Positions 55,069-63,730 of a stretch of DNA of 64,000 nt are shown here, piece after piece. The notes beneath the pieces are model-generated. The model was not told the DNA's origin and ran no database searches. It saw only the letters and a list, made by a program, of their open reading frames with translations. Numbering within the stretch: position 1 is the first letter of the stretch; each line of letters begins with the position of its first letter. A program made the translations under genes and the position numbers. Location: assembly GCF_011390835.1 (NCBI RefSeq), contig NZ_JAABRQ010000006.1, forward strand, positions 60,625 to 124,624, read 5' to 3'. This DNA comes from Hydrogenophaga sp. (GTDB lineage Bacteria > Pseudomonadota > Gammaproteobacteria > Burkholderiales > Burkholderiaceae_C).

Positions 55069-56538
55069 TCAGCGCACCAGAACCGCTCCCGAGGTGCGGT
55101 GACTGGCGGCATCCACCAGCACCATCGAACCCAGTGCTCGCGATCTCACGAAAGGCAACGTGATCAGCGGTTGCTGCAACGAAAGCACCACGTGGCCGAT
55201 GGCGTTGGGTGCCAGTTCAGCGGTGGTTTGCTGGCTCAGCGTCTGGATGTCGATTTGGTATTCGATGCGGCTCACCCGCGCCTTGACCCAACGGTGCCCG
55301 TGCAGGGCCCAGTACACCCGCGAGGGCAGCAGCGGCTCGTCGTCGAGCCAGGCCACGGTGGCGCGAATTTCTCGGGTGGGCACCAGCTCGCCACCGACCG
55401 CATCTTGGGCGAGCAGCCAGTCGCCGCGCGACACATCCACTTCGCGGTCCAGCACGATGCCCGCACTCAACCCGGCCTGGCGATCGCCCGGTTGGCGCAC
55501 GTGGTCGAGCACCTGGGCTACGATGGCGCTCTGCCCACTCGGCATGACCTGAACCATTTGCCCAGGGCTCGCGCTGCCGGTGGCTACCCGGCCCCAGAAC
55601 ACGCGCCGGCTTTGGCTGGTGCCGGATGAAAAGGAACGATGCGCCGCCAGCCCGCCCCAAGACGCATCAGCCCTCTCGGGCGGCAGCGGACCCTGCGCAG
55701 CGGGGAGCGAGGGGGCACCCAAGCCGCCGCCGGGCCGCCCCAAGTCGGCTTGCGCTCCCTTGGGGAGCGTCTGGGCACCAGGTTTTTCTACCCATTGCAC
55801 TGGAAATGTCAGGGGTAGCTCCACATCGGCCGGGGTCACAGGCAGGTGTTCCAGGATGGCCAACAGGGTAGGGCCGCCGTAGCCGCACCAATTGGCTTCA
55901 TGCGCCGGATCCACCACGTTCGATCCCTTGAGAGCTGACACCGGCACGGTGGCCGTGACCTGCAGGCCGGCCGCCAGCGCGAAGGCAGTGATGGCAGCCC
56001 GGATGTGGGTGAAGGCCACCGTCGGGTCGTCGACCGCGTCGAGCTTGTTCACCGCAAACACGATGGAGGGCACACGGAGCAGCTGCAGCAACAGGCTGTG
56101 GCGCCTTGTCTGGCTCAGCAGTTGCAGGCCGGCATCGCGCCAGTCGAGCTTGGTGGCATCGACCAGCACCACGGCCGCGTCGGCGCTGGATGCAGCGGTG
56201 ACCATGTTGCGGGTGTATTGCTCATGGCCGGGCGCGTCACCGATGATGAACTTGCGGGTTTGGGTGTTGAAGTAGCGGTACGCCACATCGATGGTGATAC
56301 CTTGCTCGCGCTCGGCCGACAAACCGTCGGTCAACAAGGCGAGATCGGTTTCTCCCTGGCGCTGCACGCCCGCGAGGTGGTCTTGCAGCACCGCCTTGCT
56401 GTCGACCAGCAAGCGACCGATCAGGGTGCTCTTGCCGTCGTCCACCGAACCGCAGGTGATGAACTTCAGGGCCGGGCGGGTGGCGACAGGACCGAGGGCA
56501 TCGACAGGCTCAGCCTGAACGGATGGGAGTGTGCTCAT
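55069..56538 (-). CDS. cysN: Sulfate adenylyltransferase large (GTPase) subunit, with repeat-derived insert
   Basis: A 489-residue EF-Tu-like GTPase. It has ITCGSVDDGKSTLIGRLL (G1), DGLSAEREQGITIDVAYRYF, DAPGHEQYTRNMVTAAS (G3) and AVNKLDAV (G4). No APS-kinase domain is fused. With CysD it makes APS. Two oddities: residues about 255-310 (TLPKGAQADLGRPGGG to SWGGLAAHRS) interrupt the second beta domain and are encoded by a genomic repeat. The N-terminal VQAEPVDAL is encoded by another repeat. The frame is kept, so the protein may still work. Confidence 0.93.
   Translation of the reverse strand: MSTLPSVQAEPVDALGPVATRPALKFITCGSVDDGKSTLIGRLLVDSKAVLQDHLAGVQRQGETDLALLTDGLSAEREQGITIDVAYRYFNTQTRKFIIGDAPGHEQYTRNMVTAASSADAAVVLVDATKLDWRDAGLQLLSQTRRHSLLLQLLRVPSIVFAVNKLDAVDDPTVAFTHIRAAITAFALAAGLQVTATVPVSALKGSNVVDPAHEANWCGYGGPTLLAILEHLPVTPADVELPLTFPVQWVEKPGAQTLPKGAQADLGRPGGGLGAPSLPAAQGPLPPERADASWGGLAAHRSFSSGTSQSRRVFWGRVATGSASPGQMVQVMPSGQSAIVAQVLDHVRQPGDRQAGLSAGIVLDREVDVSRGDWLLAQDAVGGELVPTREIRATVAWLDDEPLLPSRVYWALHGHRWVKARVSRIEYQIDIQTLSQQTTAELAPNAIGHVVLSLQQPLITLPFVRSRALGSMVLVDAASHRTSGAVLVR
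55640..55785. repeat. G+C-rich repeat translated inside cysN
   Basis: On the minus strand, ACGCTCCCCAAGGGAGCGC is a hairpin, followed by CTTGGGGCGGCCCGG, and a second GCTCCCCGC and CTTGGGGCGG further on. The same order of blocks is found in the FemAB-like gene at 36935-37000. The insert keeps the reading frame. Confidence 0.7.
56501..56522. repeat. GACAGGCTCAGCC-type repeat in the cysN N-terminus
   Basis: TCGACAGGCTCAGCC and TGAACGG match the repeat arm found between ilvN and ilvC (45093-45114) in inverse orientation. Here it is translated as VQAEPVD. Confidence 0.6.
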
Positions 56539-56599
56539 GAAAGATGGTCCGAGTGAGTTGTCTGAAGCCAGGGCGCCGCAGATCCGGCTGTGCTGGTTC

Positions 56600-56652
56600 G
56601 CCAGCGCCGCCTCCTTGGCGGGGGGCGTAGAGGGCGGCGCGGGGGTGGGCTA
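56600..56652. repeat. G+C-rich repeat between cysD and cysN
   Basis: CGCCGCCTCCTTGGCGG, GGGGGCG, then GGCGGCGCGGGGGTGGG fill the 119-base gap between cysD and cysN. It can form a strong hairpin within the operon mRNA. Confidence 0.5.
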
Positions 56653-56657
56653 TTTCC

Positions 56658-57602
56658 TCAGAAATAGCCATCCTTCTTCCGCTTTTCCATCGAAGCGTCC
56701 GACGTCTTGTCGTCCATGCGCGTGGCGCCGCGCTCGCTCACATCGGTGGCCAGAGTCTCGATGACAATGTCGCTTGCGGTGGTGGCCAGGCTTTCGACCG
56801 GGCAGGTGCAGGTGATATCTCCCACAGTGCGAAAGCGCACCTGGCGCACCTGCACCGTTTCGCCGTCTTGGGCCGGGGTGAGTTCGGTGACGGGCACCAG
56901 CAGGCCGCGGCGGTCGACCACTTCACGCGGGTGAGAGTAGTAGATCGAGGGCAGGGCGATGTTTTCGCGCGCAATGTATTGCCACACGTCGAGCTCGGTC
57001 CAGTTGCTGATGGGAAACACGCGGAAGTGTTCGCCGCTCGCCAGGCGCGTGTTGAACAGCGTCCACAGTTCCGGGCGCTGCGCCTTGGGCTGCCATTGGC
57101 CGAAGTTGTCTCGGTGCGAAAACATACGCTCTTTGGCTCGTGCCTTTTCCTCGTCGCGACGCGCGCCGCCGATCAGGGCGTCAAAGCCGAATTCCTCGAT
57201 CGCTTCGAGCAGGGTCACCGACTGGTGCACATTGCGGCTCTCGCCCGTATGGGCCAGTCGCACAGTGCCGCGTTGCATGGAGTCTTCGACGTGGCGCACG
57301 ATGAGCTGGGCCTGCAGCTCGGCGGCGCGCTGGTCGCGGAAGTCCGTCACCTCGGCGAAGTTGTGGCCGGTGTCGATCATCAGCAGCGGATAGGGGATGC
57401 GGCCCGCGCCGAACGCTTTTTCGGCGCAGCGCAGCATCACCAGCGAATCCTTACCGCCGGAGAACAGCAGGGCGGGGCGCTCAAAAGCGGCAGCCACTTC
57501 GCGCAGGATGAAGATGGTTTCTTCTTCCAGCGCATCCAGGTGACCGCTGCTCAAGTGGTGGTCGGCGGTTTGCAGCAGTGCGGTGTCGGTGCGGGCGTTC
57601 AT
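56658..57602 (-). CDS. cysD: Sulfate adenylyltransferase small subunit
   Basis: A 314-residue PP-loop enzyme: LLFSGGKDSLVMLRCAEKAF, then LMIDTGHNFAEVTDFRD, and IGGARRDEEKARAKER. Later ISNWTELDVWQYIARE. It is the catalytic subunit of ATP sulfurylase with CysN. The start at 57602 (MNARTDTAL) overlaps the cysH stop. Confidence 0.97.
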   Translation of the reverse strand: MNARTDTALLQTADHHLSSGHLDALEEETIFILREVAAAFERPALLFSGGKDSLVMLRCAEKAFGAGRIPYPLLMIDTGHNFAEVTDFRDQRAAELQAQLIVRHVEDSMQRGTVRLAHTGESRNVHQSVTLLEAIEEFGFDALIGGARRDEEKARAKERMFSHRDNFGQWQPKAQRPELWTLFNTRLASGEHFRVFPISNWTELDVWQYIARENIALPSIYYSHPREVVDRRGLLVPVTELTPAQDGETVQVRQVRFRTVGDITCTCPVESLATTASDIVIETLATDVSERGATRMDDKTSDASMEKRKKDGYF

Positions 57603-58345
57603 GCGGGGGAGGTCTCGGATGGCGGCAGGGAGGTCGTGGCGGGCTGGACATGCAGTCCACACTCTTTGAGGTCGCTGCTCTCCCACCACCAGCGGCCAGC
57701 GCGGAAGTCTTCACCGACGGCGATCGCGCGGGTGCAGGGCACGCAGCCGATGCTGGGGAAAAAGCGGTCGTGCAAGGCGTTGTGGTCGAGCTGGTGGCGG
57801 GCGATGAAATGCCAGACGTCGCCCCAGGTCCAGTCCGCCAGCGGGTTGACCTTGATCCGCTCGGCTTCCTGCACGACGTCGGGCACTGCGGCACGGTCGC
57901 TGGACTGCTCTCGGCGCAAACCCGTGATCCAGCCGCCTTTGCCCGCCAACGCGCGCGCCAGCGGCTCCATCTTGCGGATGTCGCAGCACTGTTTGCGAAG
58001 CGCCACGTTCTGGTACATCGCTTCTTCGCCATGCTGGCGCACAAACTTGATCACCGACTCGTTGCGAGGCCGGTACACCTCCACGCTGCGGCTGTAGCGC
58101 TGCTCGATCTTCCCGATCAGGGCCAGGGTTTCGGTGTGCAGCTTGCCGGTGTCGAGCACAAACACACCCGACTCGATGCCCGCCAGGTGGACCAGGTGGG
58201 TCACCACCATGTCTTCGGCACCCAGGCTGGAGGCCTGGGTGAGCGGACCATGGGCCTCGGCCACGCGCTTGAGCAGCGCGATCGCCTGGGCTTGACGCGC
58301 ATCGAACTGCGGCGAAGGCTGGTTGTAGAGCAAGAGGGCGGACAT
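57599..58345 (-). CDS. cysH: Assimilatory adenylylsulfate (APS) reductase
   Basis: A 248-residue reductase. SSLGAEDMVVTHLVHL is the PP-loop-like site. The paired cysteines KQCCDIRK and CVPCTRAI coordinate a 4Fe-4S cluster, which marks APS rather than PAPS specificity. The C-terminal ECGLH holds the redox Cys. The lack of a cysC kinase gene fits this. It yields sulfite for CysI. Confidence 0.95.
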   Translation of the reverse strand: MSALLLYNQPSPQFDARQAQAIALLKRVAEAHGPLTQASSLGAEDMVVTHLVHLAGIESGVFVLDTGKLHTETLALIGKIEQRYSRSVEVYRPRNESVIKFVRQHGEEAMYQNVALRKQCCDIRKMEPLARALAGKGGWITGLRREQSSDRAAVPDVVQEAERIKVNPLADWTWGDVWHFIARHQLDHNALHDRFFPSIGCVPCTRAIAVGEDFRAGRWWWESSDLKECGLHVQPATTSLPPSETSPA

Positions 58346-58354
58346 GCGTATGCC

Positions 58355-58744
58355 TTACGCAGTCGCTTGAGCAAAGCGTGGAAGAACCTGGGTGGCGTCG
58401 CCCTGGTAGTGGCCAGCATTGGTGCTCAGCAAGCGCCTTCCATGTGCTGCATCCTGGTCGGCGCGCAACACGGCCTGGCTGAATCCACTGCGCCGCATTT
58501 GCGGCAACTGGTCGATCAGTACGTCACCGGTGGCGCGGATCTCACCGGCAAAGCCGAGGCGGCGGCGCAGCAAAAAGGCCTGGCTGAAGGCACGACCGTC
58601 GCTGAACACCGGAAAGTGCAGCTCCACGGTGTGCACGCAGGTCAGATCGGCCAGACGCGGGTCAGCGTCGTTGGACAGCACCAGGGTGCCTGGTGCCTCG
58701 GCGGACGGGGCGCCAACAGAGAGAAGTTGGAGGGATTGAGTCAT
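58355..58744 (-). CDS. DUF934 family protein of the sulfur operon
   Basis: About 129 residues. Motifs are LVLSNDADPRLADL, IELHFPVFSDGRAFS-like VELHFPVFSDGRAFSQAFLLRRRLG split over the line, and GDVLIDQLPQMRRSGF. DUF934 proteins are always found beside sulfite/nitrite reductase genes in proteobacteria; the exact role is unknown. ATG 58744 is used; a GTG at 58753 would overlap the cysI stop. Confidence 0.88.
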   Translation of the reverse strand: MTQSLQLLSVGAPSAEAPGTLVLSNDADPRLADLTCVHTVELHFPVFSDGRAFSQAFLLRRRLGFAGEIRATGDVLIDQLPQMRRSGFSQAVLRADQDAAHGRRLLSTNAGHYQGDATQVLPRFAQATA

Positions 58745-58749
58745 GGCGA

Positions 58750-60531
58750 TCACACGACAGCGGGCGTGCGGGCGGTGACCACGCGCACCGAGTTAGCGGC
58801 CTGTTTGAAGGGATCCAGTCCCACGCGCTGCAGCGTGGTGGTGAAGGTTTCGTGTTCGGTGCGCTGGAGGCGGTAGGTGTCGAGCAGCGCTTCGACCACG
58901 TCGGCCACCTCAGCGGCTGCAAATGAGGGACCGATGACTTTGCCCGGCACGGCTTCGCCCGACAGGCGCGTGCCGTCAGACCCGCCCAGCGTGACCTGGT
59001 ACCACTCCTGGCCATCCTTGTCGACACCGAGGATGCCGATGTGACCACTGTGGTGGTGGCCGCAGGAGTTGATGCAGCCGCTGATGTGCAGGTCGATCTC
59101 GCCCAGGTCGTGCAGCTCGTCCAGATCCTGGTAGCGAGCGATCAAGGCCTGTGCGATTGGCAGCGACCGCGCGTTGGCCAGGTCGCAAAAATCGCCACCC
59201 GGGCAGGCGATCATGTCGGTGAGCAGCCCGATGTTGGGCTTGGCCAGGCTCAGGCGGCGCGCTTCGCGCCAGAGCTCGGGCAGCTGGTCGCAGCGCACCC
59301 AGGGCAGTAGCAGGTTCTGTTCGTGGGTCACGCGGGCTTCGCCGGCCGAGAACTGTTCGGCCAGGTCGGCCGCGCGGTCGAGCTGGTCAGCCGTGGCGTC
59401 GCCCGGCGCCGAGCCCAGGCGCTTGAACGAGAGCGTGACGGCACGCAGGTCGGGGTTCTGGTGTGGCTTGACGTTTTGCGTCAGCCAGCGGCCGAACTCC
59501 AGGTCGTCCTCGGCGGCGGCTTTGAGGATGTGGGCGATCTTGGCGTCGGCGCTCTTGCGGTCGCAGTTGAGTGCGGGCGGCACGAACGAGGCGCTCACGC
59601 GGTCGAGCTCAGCCTGAGTGATGGTGTGGGGCGCGCCGTCCTGCTCGACGATGGCGCGGTACTCAACCTCGACCTGATCGGTGAACGCCTGTCCCTCGGC
59701 TTTCACGAGGATCTTGATGCGGGCTTTGTACTTGTTGTCGCGCCGGCCAAACCGGTTGTAGGCGCGGACCACGGCCTCCAGGTAGTTCAGCACCTGGTGC
59801 CAGGGCAGGAACTCGCGAATCACGCTGCCAATGATGGGTGTGCGGCCCATGCCACCGCCCACACGGACCTGAAAGCCCAGGTCGCCGTCGACATTGCGCA
59901 GCAGCCGCAGGCCCAGATCGTGCCAGGCCGTTGCGGCCCGGTCTTCCCGGGCGCCGGTGATGGCGATCTTGAACTTGCGCGGCAAGAAGGCGAACTCAGG
60001 GTGCAGCGTGCTCCACTGGCGCAGGATTTCGGCGAACGGGCGTGGGTCGGCCACCTCGTCGACCGCGATGCCGGCGAGCGCGTCACTGGTGATGTTGCGG
60101 ATGCAATTGCCGCTGGTTTGAATACCGTGCATGTCCACCGTCGCGAGCAGGTCCATCACATCGGCCGATCGTTGCAGGGGAATCCAGTTGAACTGAAGGT
60201 TTTGCCGCGTGGTGAAGTGGGCGCAGCGGTCGGGCAGGGTGCCGATCTCGGCCAGGCCCGCCACCGCATGGGTCGTGTCGTGGTCCTCCTTGTGGTCGAA
60301 CTCGCGGGCGATGCGAGCCAGCACGCGCAGCTGCTGGCTCGAGACCTCGCCGTATGGCACGGCCACCCGCAGCATGGGGGCGAAGCGCTGCACATACCAG
60401 CCGTTCTGCAGACGCAGCGGCTTGAACTCGTCTTCCAGCAGGCGGCCGTCCAGGCGGCGCTCCAGCTGGTCTCGGTATTGCGCCGCGCGCTGGTGGACCA
60501 ACTGGCGGTCGAAATCGGTGTACTGGTACAT
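58750..60531 (-). CDS. cysI: Sulfite reductase hemoprotein (siroheme, 4Fe-4S)
   Basis: A 593-residue nitrite/sulfite reductase. It has TTRQNLQFNWIPL, the siroheme/cluster ligands CPGGDFCDLA and ISGCINSCGHHHSGHIG, and duplicated ferredoxin-like half domains. It reduces sulfite to sulfide with six electrons. No flavoprotein CysJ is near; the electron donor may be ferredoxin, and a ferredoxin/FNR pair is encoded 4 kb away at 53527-54964. Confidence 0.95.
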   Translation of the reverse strand: MYQYTDFDRQLVHQRAAQYRDQLERRLDGRLLEDEFKPLRLQNGWYVQRFAPMLRVAVPYGEVSSQQLRVLARIAREFDHKEDHDTTHAVAGLAEIGTLPDRCAHFTTRQNLQFNWIPLQRSADVMDLLATVDMHGIQTSGNCIRNITSDALAGIAVDEVADPRPFAEILRQWSTLHPEFAFLPRKFKIAITGAREDRAATAWHDLGLRLLRNVDGDLGFQVRVGGGMGRTPIIGSVIREFLPWHQVLNYLEAVVRAYNRFGRRDNKYKARIKILVKAEGQAFTDQVEVEYRAIVEQDGAPHTITQAELDRVSASFVPPALNCDRKSADAKIAHILKAAAEDDLEFGRWLTQNVKPHQNPDLRAVTLSFKRLGSAPGDATADQLDRAADLAEQFSAGEARVTHEQNLLLPWVRCDQLPELWREARRLSLAKPNIGLLTDMIACPGGDFCDLANARSLPIAQALIARYQDLDELHDLGEIDLHISGCINSCGHHHSGHIGILGVDKDGQEWYQVTLGGSDGTRLSGEAVPGKVIGPSFAAAEVADVVEALLDTYRLQRTEHETFTTTLQRVGLDPFKQAANSVRVVTARTPAVV

Positions 60532-60544
60532 GGTGGGCCATCAA

Positions 60545-61336
60545 TCAGAGGGTGATCAGCTTGGTGCCGGCATAGGCCAGCAGCAGCGAGAGCAGGGAGC
60601 GCACCAGACGCTCGGGGGTGTGGTGCATGAGGCGGGTGCCCAACCAGATGCCGGGTAGGGAACCGATGAGCAGCTTGCCCAGCAGCGACCAGTCGACCGA
60701 ACCCAGGCTGGCGTGGCCCAGGCCGGCGACCAGGGTCAGCGGCACGGCGTAGGCGATGTCGGCGGCCACGATGCGCGGCAAGGGCAGCAGAGGAAACAAC
60801 AGCATCAAGGCCGACACACCGATGGCACCCGCGCCGACTGAAGTCAGCGTGACCAGGGTGCCGATGACCAGGCCAAACAGCACCGGCAGGCTCCAGTGGC
60901 GCGGCTGGCTGGCGGCTGCGAGTTCGGATCCGTTGAGGGTGCGGGGCAATTGCGAGCCTCGTGCGGCTTTGTAGAACATGGCTGCGGCGGTGAGCAGCAG
61001 CGCCAAGCCCAGCGTGTGCGTCATGACCGATTGCACCGCGTCGCTCGCCGGCCCTATCCAGCGCAGCACCATCAAGGTGGCGATCGCCGCCGGCAGGCTG
61101 CCCACACTCAGCAGGCCCACCACCCGCCAAGGGACAAGGTGCTGGCGCGCCAGGTTCACCGTGCCGCCGAGCTTGGTGAAAGCGGCGAACAACAGGTCGG
61201 TGCCCACCGCCAGGTAGGGCTTGACCCCAAAGAAGAAAATCAGAATGGGGGTCATGAGCGACCCACCGCCCACACCGGTGAGGCCCACGATGAGGCCCAC
61301 GGCGAAACCGGCGATGATGATGGCGAAATCAGGCAT
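60545..61336 (-). CDS. TauE/SafE-family sulfite/organosulfur exporter
   Basis: A 263-residue membrane protein with about eight spans. Motifs include GLIVGLTGVGGGSLMTPILIFFFG near the N-terminus and TLTSVGAGAIGVSALMLLFP in the repeat half. It heads the cys operon, 14 bases before cysI, which supports a role in sulfite or sulfate handling. Confidence 0.9.
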   Translation of the reverse strand: MPDFAIIIAGFAVGLIVGLTGVGGGSLMTPILIFFFGVKPYLAVGTDLLFAAFTKLGGTVNLARQHLVPWRVVGLLSVGSLPAAIATLMVLRWIGPASDAVQSVMTHTLGLALLLTAAAMFYKAARGSQLPRTLNGSELAAASQPRHWSLPVLFGLVIGTLVTLTSVGAGAIGVSALMLLFPLLPLPRIVAADIAYAVPLTLVAGLGHASLGSVDWSLLGKLLIGSLPGIWLGTRLMHHTPERLVRSLLSLLLAYAGTKLITL

Positions 61337-61498
61337 GCCCGGACTCTACGAAGCCAGACTTATTCTGTAAACGACATGTTTTTCATTCACATATAGCCAG
61401 GATGAATAAAGAGCTCCGTGACGCAGCACACGCCACCGCGACTTGCGGTGGACCTCGACAGTCGCCGCCAATTGGCGCCTTGGCCTGCGGGGCTTAAC

Positions 61499-62308
61499 AT
61501 GCCGCCCATGCACAAACAGCGGATCTTTGTCAGCGTGGTCGGTTTCTCCGACGTGGAACGCCATGCGCTGAACACCGTTTTCCGCCTGTCCGAAGATCGC
61601 GACCTTGCCTATGCCCCCTGGGCGCCGATGCTTGCGCCAGGCGCGGATGTGCCGGTGGCGGCCGCGCATGTGGCGCTGGTGGACGGCGAGAGTGCCGAGG
61701 CGGTGCTGGTGCATGCCCGTGAATTGCCACAGGGGCAGCGCCTGATCTGGGTCGGCCCCGATGCGCCTGAACAAGCCTGGCGGGTGATGCAGCGGCCGAT
61801 CCAGTGGTCCGACGTGCTCACCGATCTGGACGCGGTGTACGCGGCCCGGCAGGTGGATTCGGGGCTGCTGGATCTCGACATTACTTCGCCGTCCCCGCTG
61901 GAGGGCCTGGACTTCGATTCGCCCGACCTGCGCAAGCGGGCCTTGCTGGTGGGTCTGGATGTGCAGGAAGCGATGTACCTGCGGTCGCGGCTGGCCCTGT
62001 CCGATGTGGTCGAGGTCGACGACACGCAGGACACCGACGCCGCACTGGCCCTGATCGGGCGCAACCGCTATTGCTGTGGCGTGTTCAACCTGGACGACCA
62101 CCAGGTGGATGCCTGGTCGCTGGCGCGCCTGTTTCGCGATCGTTTTCCCCAGGCCATCACGATTGCCCTCAGCGAGACGGCTGGCCCCCTGGGTGACTGG
62201 TGGAATCGCCGGCGCATCCGGCGCAACACCCAGCGCGCCGGCATCTCGGCGCTGCTGGCCCGCCCGCTGCAGCCGCGAGAACTTTCGCAGTGGATGGATC
62301 TGCTTTAG
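61499..62308 (+). CDS. Receiver-like protein of unknown function
   Basis: About 269 residues from ATG 61499 (MPPMHKQRIFVSVVGFSD). Earlier in-frame starts reach 61418. The protein seems to hold two alpha/beta halves: one begins IFVSVVGFSDVERHALNTVF, and the second RALLVGLDVQEAMYLRSRLA with ALIGRNRYCCGVFNLDD, which looks like a degenerate response-regulator receiver lacking the acidic phospho-acceptor pattern. No output domain is seen. It is divergent from the sulfur operon. Confidence 0.55.
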   Translation: MPPMHKQRIFVSVVGFSDVERHALNTVFRLSEDRDLAYAPWAPMLAPGADVPVAAAHVALVDGESAEAVLVHARELPQGQRLIWVGPDAPEQAWRVMQRPIQWSDVLTDLDAVYAARQVDSGLLDLDITSPSPLEGLDFDSPDLRKRALLVGLDVQEAMYLRSRLALSDVVEVDDTQDTDAALALIGRNRYCCGVFNLDDHQVDAWSLARLFRDRFPQAITIALSETAGPLGDWWNRRRIRRNTQRAGISALLARPLQPRELSQWMDLL

Positions 62309-62354
62309 ACATGGTGTTCACGGCGCGCGGTGCTCGGCTTGGCTTTTGCGGGAT

Positions 62355-62382
62355 GAGGGGCGAGGGGCGAGGGGCGAGGGGC
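62355..62382. repeat. Four tandem copies of GAGGGGC
   Basis: Four perfect 7-base units run from 62355 to 62382 in the gap between the receiver-like gene and the MnmC-like gene. Confidence 0.9.
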
Positions 62383-62509
62383 GAATTCCAGGGTGAGCCT
62401 GGACGGCTCACCCGAATTCACAACGAAGCGCATCACCCGCAAAACCGCGGCACGCCAGCCCTCCCGTTTGGGATCCGAATGCGCTTGGCGGGCGCTTTGA
62501 ACACCATTC

Positions 62510-63682
62510 TTAGCTCGCCTGTCGTTTGGACAGCTTCCAGGCAAACCGCGCTGGGTCCAGCGCGCGCACCAGATCGGGCTCAGTGTCATCCGCCGCGCCA
62601 TCGATCTGGCGGGCCAGCCGCTCGGCACACCAGTGCGCCAGGCTCAGGCCGCGTGATCCCAGCGCCGTGAACAGGTAGAGCCCAGGCAGGCGCGGCGCTT
62701 CGGACACCGACAGCCGACCCCGGCGCGAGCCGGCCGCTTGCATCCAGGCCTGCAGCGCGACTTGGTCGGGCACAGAGCCCACCAGCGGCAGGCGGTCCAG
62801 CGAAGCGCATCGCACGCCAGCCCAACCCAACAATTGGTCAGCGACCATGGCGGCTTGAAACTGCTCGGCGGCCTTGGGCAGCATGGCCGCCAGACTGCGT
62901 GCGTTGTCCAGGTGGCCTTGTTCGGTGACGACAGTGTCGTCGGCCCCTCGCACGTAGGTGGAGCCCATGGCCCAGAGGGTTGACGGCCAGTGCGGCGGCA
63001 AACCGCTGTCCTCATAGCGCGGAACAAACACGCCCGACTGGCGCTGAGGACGAGGTGCCCATTCGCTACCCACCAGCGCGCCCAGACTCATCTGCCCTTT
63101 GACAGGACGCAGCGGCCACCCAGCCGGGTCGGCTTGTGGTGCCAAAGACAAGAGCAACTCCCTGCTGCCGTGGGCCGAAGCCATCACCACCACTGGTGCT
63201 GAGCCCAGCAGCTGCCCTTGCTCATCGAGCACCCGCCAGCCCGACGTGTCGCTGTCGGCACGCTGCAATCGAGCCACTGTCGCGTTCCACACCGTGTCAA
63301 GTCGTCCCAGCGCCTGGGCCTCATGCAGCCAGGCATTCACCAGCGCCCCGGGCCGCACCAGCGCGGCCGGCCAGCGACCGCGGTCGTGATCAAGGTTGTC
63401 CACCTCGCAGGGCCCCCAGCCGGCACCGGGCGGTATGAGACGCGCCAGCTCGCGCCGCGTGTCGGCCACGCCGAGCGCGCTCAGGCGCGAAAGAGGGGTG
63501 GGCGCGCGGGTGACGTGGGGGCTGAGCATGCCCACTGGCAGAGCGGACGCAGCCTGGGCCGGACCGCTCGCGGCATCGATCAGGGTGATGCGCCAGCCGC
63601 GCCGGGCGAGCGCCACGCTCGCTGCAGCGCCCGCCAGCCCCGCGCCGATCACCAGCGCGCGTGAATCTGCTGGCGAGATCAC
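62510..63682 (-). CDS. mnmC: Stand-alone MnmC-type tRNA FAD-dependent oxidoreductase domain
   Basis: A 390-residue DAO-family flavoprotein: ALVIGAGLAGAAASVALARRG, then PVGMLSPHV, PVKGQMS, and LFTALGSRGLSLAHWCAERLA. This is the C-terminal (MnmC1) domain that removes the carboxymethyl group of cmnm5s2U34 in tRNA. The N-terminal methyltransferase domain of the E. coli fusion is absent here. The start is a GTG at 63682. Confidence 0.82.
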   Translation of the reverse strand: MISPADSRALVIGAGLAGAAASVALARRGWRITLIDAASGPAQAASALPVGMLSPHVTRAPTPLSRLSALGVADTRRELARLIPPGAGWGPCEVDNLDHDRGRWPAALVRPGALVNAWLHEAQALGRLDTVWNATVARLQRADSDTSGWRVLDEQGQLLGSAPVVVMASAHGSRELLLSLAPQADPAGWPLRPVKGQMSLGALVGSEWAPRPQRQSGVFVPRYEDSGLPPHWPSTLWAMGSTYVRGADDTVVTEQGHLDNARSLAAMLPKAAEQFQAAMVADQLLGWAGVRCASLDRLPLVGSVPDQVALQAWMQAAGSRRGRLSVSEAPRLPGLYLFTALGSRGLSLAHWCAERLARQIDGAADDTEPDLVRALDPARFAWKLSKRQAS

Positions 63683-63730
63683 GGGGAGGGCAAGATCATC
63701 GCGCGCCGTCGTTGCGGCGGGCGCCAGGAC

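Noticed and set aside
62355..62382. Short array considered as CRISPR
   Set aside because: Seven-base units without spacers are a simple tandem repeat, and no cas genes are present. No CRISPR array was seen anywhere in the window.
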